NCBI GenBank assembly: GCA_016584495.1 | Contig: WAID01000004.1 | Span: forward strand, 2,294,001-2,358,000 | DNA: 64,000 bases | Source of the DNA: Celoporthe dispersa | Lineage: Eukaryota; Ascomycota; Sordariomycetes; Diaporthales; Cryphonectriaceae | Direction of reading: 5' to 3' | Part shown: in pieces, positions 33,705 through 44,968 of the stretch | Layout of the letters: every line of letters begins with the position of its first letter | Numbering within the stretch: the stretch's first letter is position 1 | The notes under the pieces: model-generated | What the model was told of the DNA's origin: nothing | Database searches by the model: none | Seen by the model: the letters and a program-made list of their open reading frames with translations, nothing else | Position numbers and translations under genes: made by a program

Positions 33705-33709
33705 GTTCA
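33705..33709 (+). repeat. Target-site duplication GTTCA (right)
   Basis: Second copy of the five-base duplication. The helicase reading frame resumes at 33710. Confidence 0.95.
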
Positions 33710-34530
33710 GTTGGCAGTATTCGCTTCGATGGCAAGGTACCCCAGAGAGAACGACAAGGCGTCGTTGAGCGGTTCAAGACGGACCCGAGCATTCGCATCA
33801 TGTTGCTCACACTATCTTGTGGCGCCGTTGGGTGAGTCACCGATCCATGATTTATTTTTCAGACTCAATCCTCCTCTGCTTCGTGGCTGACATTTCTTAT
33901 GCAAAGGTTGACTTTGACTTGCGCTTCTCGTGCTTATCTCATAGAGCCTCACTGGTATCTACATACTATTCCTCTCTTACTGGCTCCTCCCTATTTCTTA
34001 GGCATTGACCAATATTTCCAGGAACCCAAACCTTGAAGAACAAGCTCTCGCAAGAGTTCACCGCATCGGCCAAACACAAGAAGTGACCACTATTCGTTTT
34101 TATATAAAGGACTCGTTCGAGAAGGTGAGAGATCGCCCAATATGCTGCTAGCTATGGGACCCATGTTGACGATAGCCATTGTTCTTTTGCAGCAAATCAT
34201 GGAACTTCAAGCCACGAAGAAGCAGTTGGCAGGCGTTCTCCTCTCTCCACATGATGGCGAAGGGCCAGATGACAATCTTGGAGCTCTTCATGTATGTGTC
34301 CCCAAACGCCACTGTCAAGATACATACATTGTTACTGACCCGAAGCTAGAAATTGAGGTCTCTGCTCTGAGCTGGCTTTTCCATCTGGGAAAGGTGGACT
34401 TGGATCTGTCAAGCTGTAGATATCTCAGTGTAGTCAGGTTTTACATGGGTTCTTGCAGTTTTTTTTTTTTATAGGTGCTTCATAATAGAATTATCTCCCT
34501 TTTGTTTATATACAAGCTCTCCGTCACTAC

Positions 34531-36316
34531 TCAGATGGCGTAACCACCCGAAGCCAGCTGTCTCGGCTCGCCCGAGGCCTCAAACGTGCCGTTCGGGAGA
34601 AGCCTCAGGGCCTGCGACGTCGACTGGCCTGGCGCCACCCACTCGACGACATGACCCAGGCTGGCCATGTACGCGGTGGTCTCGTTGTCGTAGGCGTACT
34701 CAAACGAGACGTAGTTGGGGCTCAGCTGGTCGTGCATCCTGGGCTCGAGCAGGGCCTCGTGCGAGGTCATGTTCTGGTCGATGGCGTGGTGGATGACCTG
34801 GGCGGTGGCGGTGATGATGCGCGAGCCGCCTGCAGAGCCGGAGATGAAGAAGAGGCCGCCACCAGGGTACTCGACGATGGTGGGGGAGATGGAGGAGAGG
34901 GGGCGCTTGCCGGGGACGATGTAGTTGGCGACGCTGGGGGAGTAGCCGAAGGCGTTGGTCGAGCCTGGGGTGGAGAAGTCGTTCATCTCGTTGTTCAGGA
35001 TGACGCCCGTCTCGGGGACCATGACCTGGGAGCCGAAGATGGTGTTGATGGTGGTGGTGATGGACACGGACAGGCCGCTGTGGTCGGCGGCCACGACGTG
35101 GCTGGTGCCGTGGTCGTTGAGCACCTCGAGGTTGTCCGGGTCATAGTAGCTGACGTTGTAGGTCGTGTAGTTGGAGATCTTGGAGCGGATCTCGGCGGCG
35201 GTGGCCTCGGAGAGCATCTCGGCCTGGTACTGGGACATGTTGGCCACAAAGGACGGGTCTCCGAGGTTGGTGCGCATTCCATAGGACCACCGCATGGCCT
35301 CGTCCAGCCTGTGGGTGGTCAGGTTGACCTGACTGGGGTCGCCAAAGCCCTCGAACCCGTTGACAATGTTCAGGATCGACAGTGCGACCTCGCCGCCGGA
35401 GGGCGCGCTGCAGCTGGTGAGCTTGTAGCCCCTGTAGTCGACGCTGACGGGATCCCGAAGCTCGACGGTGTAGTTGGCCAGGTCCTCGACGGTCATGGTG
35501 CCGTTGGCAGCCTGGATGGCGGCGATGGTGGCCTCGGCGATGGCGCCCTTGTAGAAAGCGTCGGCACCCTCGTTGGAGATGGTCTCGAGGGTGTCAGCGT
35601 AGCGCTTGCGGGTCATGACCTGGCCCTGCTGGAGCAGCGTTCCGTTGGGCGCAAAGTCGATGGCCCACGTGGGGTCGCTGACCAAAAAGTCGCCGTCCAC
35701 AGAGGCGAAGTACCTGGCCGTGTCTGCGGTGACCTCGAAGCCATACCGGGCCACGTCGACGGCGGGAGTCATGACGGTCTTCCAGGGCAGCACGCCGTAC
35801 TTGTTGTGGACGTATTCCAGCCCACGCAGCTCACCAGGCACACCGCTGCCTGATCATCAGCAAACTTGTCCATGGCATGAAGAAGGGTCCACTCAGGGGA
35901 TGCCCGAGAGCACAAGAGACTTACGCAGCCAGCCCTCCGTACAGGCTGAGGTCCGTGTCGTTGACATACATGTCCTCGTAGTAGGACGCAGCGGCCGTTT
36001 CGCGGAAGTCGATGAACTCATACGATCCATTGGTGCCGCGCACCAGCATGAAACCACCGCCTCCGATGCCAGAGTGGTACATACCAATGACGCCGACACA
36101 GAACGTGGTGCCCACGAGAGCGTCGACGGCGTTGCCACCCTGCTCCAGCAGCTCGATGCCGATCTTGCTGCAGACGGAGCTCTCGGACGCCACAGCACCC
36201 AGCTTGGGGATGTCGGTCGAGTTGGCATCGAAGAAGGCTGTCGGCACGGCAGAGACGAGCTGGGACAGACCCAGCAGAAGGAGCTGGGCTCCTGCAGCAG
36301 CACGAAGGACGGCCAT
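34531..36316 (-). CDS. Secreted gamma-glutamyltranspeptidase
   Basis: Cleaves gamma-glutamyl bonds of glutathione and related compounds; self-processing Ntn hydrolase. Exon 1 is 36316-35925, intron 35924-35846 (GTAAGT, acceptor GGCAG), exon 2 35845-34531; 568 residues, the normal size. A signal peptide is evident (MAVLRAAAGAQLLLLGLSQL, then VSAVPTA). Family blocks: HSGIGGGGFMLV, DFRETAA, GVPGELRGLEYVH, PSGGEVALSILN. The processing Thr is residue 378 in NDHGTSHVVAADHSG, the expected start of the small subunit. SGSAGGSRIITATAQV completes the oxyanion region. Many N-x-S/T sites agree with secretion. A 400-residue open frame on the opposite strand (34651-35853) is a codon-bias shadow. The gene starts its 3' end only 160 bp past the end of the SNF2 pseudogene. 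Confidence 0.93.
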
Positions 36317-38077
36317 GACGGAGGAGGAGGAGGAGGAGGCCAGACGAGAGGATGCCTAGGCAGGGCGTGCGGAGGTGAGGGAGAGGAGGGAGGAGGAGGC
36401 TGCAGGGTGAGCTGAGGAGAGGGGTGAGGAGGGAAGCAGTAAGTATTTCAACCATGGCCCAGAAAGACGAAGAGGATGGAGCCGGCCTGCAATATCAAAC
36501 CTCCATTATGCCTCGCAGATCATCTCCTCCCCTGCGCCTGCAGCTAGCGTCGTGATATTACCGTAGTACCACATTTCTGGGATCGCCTGGAGGGGCGTCA
36601 GGGCCTTTCTCGGCACATTTTTACCAATTCCATTCTGTCTCTAGAACAATTTCCTCCTGGTCGAGAATACTACGTAGTATAACGCCAAGCTCGCGTTACT
36701 GCAGGTAACCGGCAGAAGATGCTTGCTTATCAGTGGACCGGCCCCAGGTTTTGTCAAGGGGGCTTCTTGGGGGGAAGGAGCTCTCCACACATGCAAGGGG
36801 GCCCACAACGGCGCGCCGACTGATCGGAACGGAGGCAGGCGCAACTGAGGACGTTGTACTTTGGACATAATAGTACGATTACTACGTGCTAAGAGAAAAC
36901 GGTCATGCTAGGGGCGGCAGTAAAGTCTAGTCGATTCTCAACGGCTCGTGAATGAGAAATCTGAGGCTCATCTCACCGCGGATGGACCGTTGACCTCTGA
37001 CAAAATCGTCAGCAATACTATCACCGTCTTCACACACCCGAACATTCCGCAAGTCTAGACTCTCGAAAGAGTCCCATGGGTTTCCCTTCTAGGTATTTGT
37101 GTCCTATCATGACCCGGAATGCCCAGCACTTTGATCCATTCATGCTGACCCACAGGTTCGTCTGATATCGATACCCGGGGCCCTCGTCACCAACATGGCG
37201 ATCATCGGATCTCGTAATCTGCCCTGTTTTTGGATGATTAGGGTCAACGGCCTGCGGGTCGACCCGTCAAGCTCTATCACTTACATACAAACATACTCTT
37301 AGTAGTAGTGCACGCTCTTACTCCAGTGTGTCTTCTCTGACCAGGTCGACTGATTCCCCTCTCAAGGGGCTGGCTTGACCTTGCCAGGTGGTTGGTTTTA
37401 TACGACAAAGCCTCATCATATTCGTTGCTGTGGCTGAAGACCCACATAGCCAACTGCCATGCCGCTAACCTCCTGAGCGAGTAATTAGTATGCGGACTTG
37501 CGGCTCAACCAGCACAACTGGCCCGAGATGATACCTGGTTAGGGGTGACGATTCTGCCAAAAAAACCGCACAAGGATAGAGTTTGGCTGTACAATCTCTG
37601 CACCTATGGAGATACAGCGGCTCCACAATGCCCGGCATGTGGGGCTCGCCGGCGAACTGTAATTCTATGGGAATAGATTTTATACTGCGTACCTGCATGT
37701 CTGGGCAATAGCTCTGTAGAGACAAATGATTGCATAAGGGATATGATAGTTGATAGAGTTTGTGATACCCAGTCCTTGGCTGGTGAAAGCCTCTTCCAAT
37801 ACCTGCGGCAGCATTATAAGAGGAGAGTGCAGGCATCGGGACTATTGAATGATTCGGGCGGATAGCGTACGTGAGTAGGTGAATTAGCATATTTGACAAA
37901 GCAAACAGGGCATAGGCACAATGTGACTTCGAAATTGCAGAGTGCTCATCTCATGAACGATGTGAGCTCGACATGTCGTACAACCTGGCTGGGGGAAAAT
38001 AAGAAGAAGAAAAATTATCACCGTGTCCCAAAATATGCCTGACAGATCACATTCGATCCTGGACTCGGGTGCGTCTA
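36317..38077. other. Intergenic: GGT promoter and beta-mannosidase 3' flank
   Basis: About 1.76 kb. A repetitive GGAGGA-type purine tract lies at 36317-36430, just upstream of the GGT start. A 144-residue minus-strand frame (37899-37465) shows no recognised motif and is not called. Nothing else was recognised. Confidence 0.55.
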
Positions 38078-40989
38078 TTACGACGAGAGGGTATTGTTCC
38101 AGATACTCTCCACTGTCACGCGACCCTGCCAGCCAGAAGACTCCCTCTTGCCTATAACATTATAGCCCACTGATTTCGACTCGCCCTTGCGCAAGAAGAA
38201 ACCATTTGCATCAAACGTAACAATAGTATCTGATGAATCATCGGGGTTCAGGGCGAGCCAGGTCCAAACGCTGTTGCCCGCCTGGGCAGTGATGGTGAAC
38301 TGCTTCTGCGCCTCATCATATTGAACGCTCAAGCCAGGATCCTCTAAAGATGCGCTTGAGAGGGGAGCCGGTGTCCAGTGATTTTCATGTGTGAACGTCT
38401 TTGTCGCGTTGGTGTTGACCGGCGTGCCAGTCGCCGTTAAATTCGCTACGAATATCGCATTGGCGGCGTTGGCAGACGTGTTTGCAAAGACTTGGTTGAT
38501 GTCAATAGTCGCCAGCAGAGTGCTGTTCAGCGGCCCAATCGTGAAGTCTGCTGTCCTGGATCCGGAGATCCCAGAACCCGTTGACAGCGCAAGCTCGTTC
38601 CCTGACCAGTCCAGCCAAGCCATGCTGATGGTCCCGGTTGTTCCCGTCCAGAGATCACTCACGACATACACATCGAGGAGGCCAGAGCTCACATTCCAGA
38701 CCGGCGCGACGACTACCTCCTGATAGATGTCTTTCGCCACGTAATGGAGGACCTTCCATCTCCCGTCGTACTCGATGCCCGCCCAGGTCGGCGCTTGCCA
38801 GATGTCCTCGAGCTGCCAGTACAGGCTGCCCAGCTGTCTCTCGGGCCGTCCTGAGCCAGCCCTGTAGAACTCGATCTGGGCCTTATAAAAGTCCGCCTGA
38901 AATATCTGTGTTGTGTGGATCCAGCTGCTGAAGTTGGCGATGGGATCTGTCTTGTTGGGGGTCGGGTAGTACATCTGCGCCGCGATGGTCATCTCACCCA
39001 TGCCCTTGGTCGAGTTGGCATAATTGTCGGTGGAGAGGCCGCCTGCCGGGTAGTGGTGATTGCGCAGGAGGATCGTGGACGAGTTGAAGTGGAGCTCGTC
39101 CTCGGGGAGTACAGGACGCCAGGTGTCAACGCTCGGCATGCTGTGGAAGCCGAACTCGTTGGCGAAGCGGCCCTGGGGGTAAGTGGTGACGTCGAAGGCT
39201 TGAGAGGCGTTGTAATTGTAGTGGTCGGTGTCACCGTAGATACTACCTGCCGTGACATTATTATAGCGTTCTACGATGGGTATCGGGTTGCTGAAGTTCA
39301 GAGTAAGATAGCCGTTGGTCGTACTTGACGGGATGTAGGTGATACTGTGGGAATTGCCGTAGACAGCTGGGAGTAGCGTGTTGATGAATAGAGTCTCGTA
39401 CTCGTGCAGGTACCGGTCGTACTCGTCTGGTGCCTGCTCTTGGACCAGTGCCAGCTCCAGGTTCTCCAGCTCGTTTCCCCCAGCCCAGAGAGCCAGCGAA
39501 GGGTGGTGGTTGATGCGTCGGACTTGGTAGTTGGCCTCCTGCCTCGAATTCTCCAAGAAGTCTGTGTTGACTGGGTACAGAGCGTCACCAAACTCGAACT
39601 CGCTCCACAGTAGAATGCCCATCTCATCTGCAAGGTCGTACATGAAGTCAGGCGAGTATGCCCCGCTCGCCCACACCCGAAGCATGTTTTGGTTCCCGGC
39701 AATGACTGAAGAAAATAGCTGGCTGATTCTCTCTTGTGTAACGCGTGGCCAAAAAGGCATCGGGGGGGATGAAATTGGAGCCTTTGGCGTAGAACTCGTG
39801 GCCATTGATCTCGAAGTGCCCTTCATCCTGTCAGATCGCCTTGAAACCTTAGCTAGGGGAAGCCCGCAGAGCACTTACAGTTGTTACCCGGTGCGATGCC
39901 CTGGTCAAGCTGTTCGTCGGTGATCACGCCCTCGTTCAGCACAATTGTCCTAAATCCGGTTCGCTTGCTCACTGAGGCCAGCACCGTACCCGACGCCGAG
40001 ACAATGTCTACGGTGATGTTGTATAAGTTTTGCTCGCCCAGTCCCGATGGCCACCAGAGCTTGTAGTCTTGTCCACCAAGGACTGCCGTACCAGTGATGA
40101 CATCTCCGGCATTCTGAATGTTGTCCAAGTTTCCGCTGCTCACGGTGTGGTTTGTGCCCGGATCAACGACAGCATACCTCATCGTTGCACCATCCGGGAC
40201 TGTGTTCAAAACATCCACGCTTGCGTTGAATATCCAGTCGGCGGCCTGGGCAGGAGGCAGATTCGGAAGTTGACCTACGCGGTAAATGTCATATATGGAG
40301 TTTCTCACGGCCAGCTCGTCGGGCTTCAGCTCCAAAACCCAGGCCTTCTGCCATATGCCAGAGGGTGCGAACGCAGGGCCCCAGTCCCAACCGAAGTCTG
40401 ACTGCTCCTTGCGAATGAAGGGCCTGTGCAGGAACTCGAATAGGCCCTCAACGGTCCACGGCCAAGTTTCGGCACCGGGTTGTGCGGCGAGATAGTAAGC
40501 TGTGCCAGGTGCACTATAAAATTGGACCAGCAACTCTGGGCTGCTGTCTGTGGTACACGAAGCAAGGGCCGTGGAGACGTCGAAGAAGTATTGCCTGAAC
40601 TGATTATCTGTGCTGGCAATAAACTGACCACAGAGCCAGACGCTTGCAATGGTATCGAGGCCGTTAAAGAGGAGGTAGGTCGTGAGGTTTGTGCCGCTGT
40701 CGCGTACAAGGTCTGTGAGGTTGGTGGTATAGTTCCAGTCGGCCCATGCCACCCAACGGAGATTGAAGTCATTGAGCCCATAGTACGGGTCCCCAATGAC
40801 TTGCCCGGCGTACAGATCCAAGTGGACGTGAGAGGGGACCTTGCCAGGGAGGGAGATGTTGTAGGGTGTGTTGGACAGCGTCCATTTTTGCTGGGACAGG
40901 TCGACAATATTACTGGCCACAACTTGGTGAATGCACGGGAGCTGCGAGAGGCCCAGCAAGGACACCTGGAGGCTTGGGCTGACGATCAT
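38078..40989 (-). CDS. Secreted beta-mannosidase, glycoside hydrolase family 2 (single-base frameshift)
   Basis: Removes terminal beta-mannose from manno-oligosaccharides outside the cell. Exon 1 40989-39879, intron 39878-39821 (GTAAGT; acceptor GATGAAG), exon 2 39820-38078; 950 residues after correction, close to BMNA-type enzymes. An N-terminal hydrophobic signal (VSLLGLSQLPCIHQVVAS) is followed by the sugar-binding domain and SDFGWDWGPAFAPSGIW. In exon 2, HFEINGHEFYAKGSNFIPPD is followed by a frame change at the A5 tract 39751-39755; with four bases the frame continues FWPRVTQERI. The catalytic acid/base is in WAGGNELENLEL and the nucleophile in FANEFGFHSMPS. Numerous N-glycosylation sites are present. 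Correcting one base makes the coding length an exact multiple of three. Confidence 0.93.
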
Positions 40990-42434
40990 GGTCTTGTGTG
41001 CTGTTGGCCCAGGATTAGGGAAGTAGCTTGAGCTGTGAACTAAGTCGCCGTCAAGTGGCGTGCTTGACGAGCGGCAGTGCCTTTGCGGAACTTGACTATT
41101 TCAAATTAATGGAATATGTCAGGTAGAGGAGGACGTTGCCTGGCCAGTCTTGAGGATCGAGGATATTTCAATAGGCAAGAGATATCTTCGATCAACGCTT
41201 GGGGTTGAGTCTCGGTGAGGCCTTGCCCGCCTCCCGCCCACTTTTTACGATATACGACCCCTCATCCCAGAATGATTAACCCGCTCGCGCCTGCCTCGTT
41301 TGCCATGATGTCAAAACTGAGCGGAGAAGCTGCGAGGTAACGTTCACGATTTCCCCAAAATGGTCTTAATGGCTCCACAATGCCGAAGGCTAACCTGGTA
41401 CGGGTACTATAACGCGATGCTGACCAAGTGCCGGTCCTACAGTAAGACCTTCAGCTACCGACTTGATTGCCATTGCATGCCTTTGTGGGTATTGTGATCA
41501 TTCCTGGTCTTGAACTTCCAAGACATAATGACCCGCCCCCCGCCCCGGACCGGAACAGAGGGAGAAAAAAAACCTGTTTATTTCTTCCCCCTTCCCCTAT
41601 TCGCAATACATAAGCCAACTCTTCTCGAACGCTTCAGAACATGACCCTGACTTGGACTTTCCCTGGTGCTTTTACGTAAGTCTGTGTCTGTACTACAATC
41701 ACCCCCAAAATAGAAATCGGAATGCCGCTCGAATTACTCCTGCATTCTGAATGCTGGATATCACAGCTTGAGAAGCCAGCCGTCGCCGTTGTGGACAACG
41801 TCGAGATGTTGTCGATCAGTTATAAAAGGCGAATTTGGGTTGTTGGCTTAGCTAGGAAGGAGACAGAGTCTATGAGGCCTTGGGCCTTCGCTGCCTTTAC
41901 CTTGCGAGACTGGAGCTGAGCGAGAACTCCGCACAATCTGAACGACAGTGGCAGCCATGCTGGTACCTTTCACCAGAATAACCCTCGTTGCAAACGAAGT
42001 AAGCTCAAGTTATCAAAGAAGATGACGGACAGAGGCTAAGGGTTTTCGAATGTGCTGTTGAAGGAAGGAGAGATAGACATGGCAAGTCAGAACTTACAGG
42101 CCAAAGCTCTGGTTGTTGAAGCCGGCTCCTTATAAAAATGTAGAGATGGCTGCAGAGCCAGAAGGCACATTTCACAAGTGCCCTGTTGAGAGCAAGTTCT
42201 CTAGAACTCTTGGCTGGTAGACCCTTCTTCACTGGGCTTTCCAAGAATATATTATATTAAAAGCGTTCACACAAACAACAACACCAGGTCCCGAATCCGT
42301 GCATCTGTAACGCCAGCTCACCCGACCCCACAACAATATCCAATTACTCCTTTCTCCTGACGGTTATCCTAGCGACTTTCGCTGGTCTACAGTACTAGGA
42401 TTACAATCAAAACTTACAACCAATCGACAGTACC
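40990..42434. other. Intergenic: divergent promoters of beta-mannosidase and 2EXR-like gene
   Basis: About 1.4 kb. Contains a C-rich run at 41531-41548 followed by an A-run. The small frames at 41722-41919 (+) and 42005-42244 (-) have no recognisable motif. No repeat or RNA gene was seen. Confidence 0.5.
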
Positions 42435-43585
42435 ATGGCTGCCAGTGCCACGGCTGCCGATACTGGTGTAGCGCTGCGTCACCCCAGACCGGTTCTCCAT
42501 TCTTTCAGAAACTCCCCTTGGAGACGCGAAGGGACATCTACTGTCTCGCCTTGCTCGTTGACAATACACCATGGGTGATAGGCGATGAACCCACTTGTTC
42601 AAGGCTCTTCTTCACAGGCGAGTACAATCATGATTGGATCGTTGCCAATCCTAACTGCTTGGGCATCTTATTGGCCTGCAGGAAGATGGAACAAGAGGTG
42701 ACTGCTCTGCTGTACCACCACGTTGAGATTCGATTATCGCCGTTGTTATGTGTGGAGAGTCAACTTATGCGCATCACCCGGAACTACCTCCAGAAGGTCG
42801 AGATATTTACCATCTCTTGGGATTTCCGAAGGAAAGACGAGGTTCTCTCTTCTTTGCCTCCTAAGTCGAACCTTCAAGTCGAATTTGCGGGCCCACGACG
42901 AGCAATGGATGCGCTACGAGCATTGCAATGGGCCGGCGCGAGAATCCACACGGTTGTTCTTAAAGCCCCGTGGCACGACTCTGAGTGTACCATGGAGGGC
43001 AGCATGGGGCCTATCATCGTGAGCCGGTCGACTCTCCAGAGGGTTCGCAACCTCGAATTTTTTCCTTGGCCATACGTCCCGGACTTTCTCGAGCAGCGGG
43101 TGGAGCGCGTGCTGGGGAAGAGAGTAGAAGGTCTGCACGCAAATGTTCAACGGCGGGTTTCCACCGCGCTGAATTTCGAGATTGTTCGACGGGCTCGCTG
43201 CTGTTTCCTCCAGCTTATCAACCCAGCTCCGCCCACCGAGCCCCCGCAGCCTCTAACGGGCCAAGAATGGGACAAGCTCCTGACGGCTTGGGATACGAGC
43301 GTCCGCGGGTCGCTTCTGGAGGGATCCCGGGACACGGTGCGGTCCTGTAGCCCATTACGGAACCCTCATGCCTTGAATGGGATTGACGAGAACGGCAATA
43401 ATTGGAGGACGCGGAACCAGCTCAGAGAGGAGGGTCGGAGGAGAGGGTCGCCGCCGCCGCCGCCGCCACCGCCACCCACTGAACAGGAGGAGGTGGAGGT
43501 AATCAGGAACGTGTGTGAGAACATATTGGGTTTAAGCCTAACAGATATGCCAGGCGGCAGATGGGAGTCATGGTATGAGCGTTGA
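42435..43585 (+). CDS. 2EXR / F-box-like fungal protein with poly-Pro C-terminus (probable frameshift)
   Basis: Fungal-specific protein of unknown function. The ATG at 42435 has strong context (taccATGg) and starts MAASATAADTGVALRH. The frame then changes at the C4 run 42482-42485; one extra C would continue into PFFQKLPLETRRDIYCLAL, which is the typical opening of the fungal 2EXR domain (x-F-x-x-L-P-x-E-x-R-x-x-I-Y). Next come PNCLGILLACRKMEQEVTAL and LLYHHVEIRL, also typical of that family. With the extra base the length is 383 residues. Near the C-terminus a CCG/CCA repeat encodes nine consecutive prolines (43451-43477). An intron instead of an indel would be only 41 nt and would remove the conserved PFFQ, so I reject it. 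A role in substrate recognition is only inferred. Confidence 0.72.
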
Positions 43586-44379
43586 GTTGCTGTTAGCGGT
43601 CTAAGACTAAGCTTGGGTGTGCTAAAAGGCATTGCTTTCTAATGTTGACAAGGAGAGAAGAAGCATGGGTAAGGATAGTGATACTGGCAAAAACAAATAG
43701 AGAGAAGAAAAATAGAGGGAATGAAAAAAAAAGAGACAGAAAAATGGAGGTCGACAATGGATGCTGCATATGCGCATAGCGATACTAAGTTAAGGTCGAG
43801 GATCGCATATTAATCAAGCTTTCATGCAGTCTTTTGAACCATTGATGAAAATGGAGTCAAGTAGTTTTGGAGAGAAATACTCACTATTTTGCTCATGCTT
43901 GTACCTATCATATGGCATTTGGAATGTATTGACCCAGAAACAAGATCATTGCTTCCAAGACTTTTCTGGGCCCACTGTCCATAAAAGTATGCTCCCTTTC
44001 CTGCTCTGCGACAACTTGTCTCATGGCTTCCCAATGAGGATCTTGAAGCGAGCCTGGGAGAATTAAGGTGACGTCACCGTGCTAGGGCAGGACCTGGTGG
44101 TGGTGACGGCAAACATCATAAAAAATGGCAGCACAGCTTAATCACCACAACTTGATTCCTACAAAAGAGTTCCCAGCCCTACAACCAACCTAAATAGACT
44201 TTACATATATATATTTATATAGACTTGACAACCCGATGATCACGTCACATCCATATTCTTGTCTCAACACCATCCAGCCCTTCGACTCTTCCTTGGCAGG
44301 CGCGCGTCCACTGATCCTCTTCTTCTCTTCTCTGCCTTGACCAGAAGGGCCATCCCTCGCCCGAGCTAGGCCGAACATC
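43586..44379. other. Intergenic between 2EXR-like gene and four-TM protein gene
   Basis: About 790 bp with a purine-rich tract at 43660-43745, presumably the 3' UTR of the upstream gene. No further gene or repeat was recognised. Confidence 0.5.
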
Positions 44380-44944
44380 ATGGGCGGTGCCAACTTCTTT
44401 CCCACGGGGTTCGTGGCTGTCATATTGATTCTCATCAGCGGCTACGCCCTAATGCAGTCCCTCACCTCGATCGCAAACATCAAAAAGTACGAAGACAAGG
44501 CGGAGAAGGCGGCGGAATGGAGCAGTACAGCTGAGAAGCGGCTTTGGGACACACGTTACACCATTGGAACGGGCCTCGTCTCTGTGAGTAGTCAATTCTT
44601 GTCCGGTGGTGCAGACAGTAAGGCGTGAGAGATGCTAATGCAATTCTGAAAACGACAAGTGTCTGGTATCCCTCTCCACGGCAGTGGCGTACTGCATCCT
44701 CGTCCCAGGCGGCGACGGTGTGCTGGCTGCGCCCTGGCGGACCATCTGGCCGGCGCTTCTGTCCGTTGTCCTTCGCTTTGGATCGGCTAAGTACATGCAG
44801 GATTTCTGGGCGACGAAGGCCAAGATGCCGATGCTGGACGAGTACAATGCTGCCATCTCCCAGAGTATGGACGTGATTGGTTTTCTGGATGTGCTCTCGG
44901 TGGGGTGGGGGATCATGGCGGTGTTGAAGTTGCTCAGGCTTTGA
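44380..44944 (+). CDS. Hypothetical small four-TM membrane protein
   Basis: Not a family I can name. Exon 1 44380-44583 and exon 2 44660-44944 are joined in phase 0 (donor GTGAGT, acceptor ACAAG), giving 162 residues. Hydrophobic segments: FFPTGFVAVILILISGYALM, LVSLSTAVAYCILVP, WPALLSVVLRFG and VIGFLDVLSVGWGIMAVLKL. The loop between segments 1 and 2 is charged (IKKYEDKAEKAAEWSS). There is no cleavable signal pattern, so the first segment is likely a membrane anchor. Its stop codon lies 24 bp from the stop of the convergent M24 peptidase gene, so the transcripts must overlap or end in a very short gap. Confidence 0.75.
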
Positions 44945-44968
44945 GTTTGAGAGGGAAAACAGAGGGGA

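Larger units (their letters stand above)
23443..34370 (+). pseudogene. SNF2/RAD5-like helicase gene split by a 7-kb retrotransposon
   Basis: ATP-dependent chromatin remodeller/translocase of the RAD5/RAD16/HLTF type, now broken. Exons: 23443-23602, 23701-24399, 24461-24707, 24767-24871, 24928-25148, 25227-25257 (31 nt), 25314-25507, 25562-25656, 25726-26522, 26578-26641 plus 33710-33831 (one exon split by the element), 33907-33954, 34022-34124, 34193-34291, 34350-34370. They sum to 3,006 nt, an exact 1,002 codons. Motifs: Walker A DPMGLGKT (24998-25021), DEAH with HFIRN across an intron, TSRWAVTGTP, a RING-like Cys cluster (26209-26375), VVFSAW, then after the element RFDGKVPQRERQG, LLTLSCGAVG and ARVHRIGQTQEV. 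The intron at 24708-24766 is GC-AG. Damage: an in-frame TAA at codon 165 (24033-24035) and the insertion after codon 871. A truncated product ending in the LTR is possible but would lack the second helicase lobe. Confidence 0.92.

Noticed and set aside
34651..35853. 400-residue open frame on the plus strand opposite gamma-glutamyltranspeptidase
   Set aside because: It is Gly/Val/Asp-rich, as produced by the reverse of GC-biased third positions, and lies exactly antisense to a well-identified gene.
37465..37899. 144-residue minus-strand frame between GGT and beta-mannosidase
   Set aside because: No motif, no signal or membrane pattern, irregular composition; may be chance.
42468..42508. A 41-nt intron in the 2EXR-like gene instead of an indel
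   Set aside because: Too short, and it would remove the conserved PFFQ that belongs to the domain.
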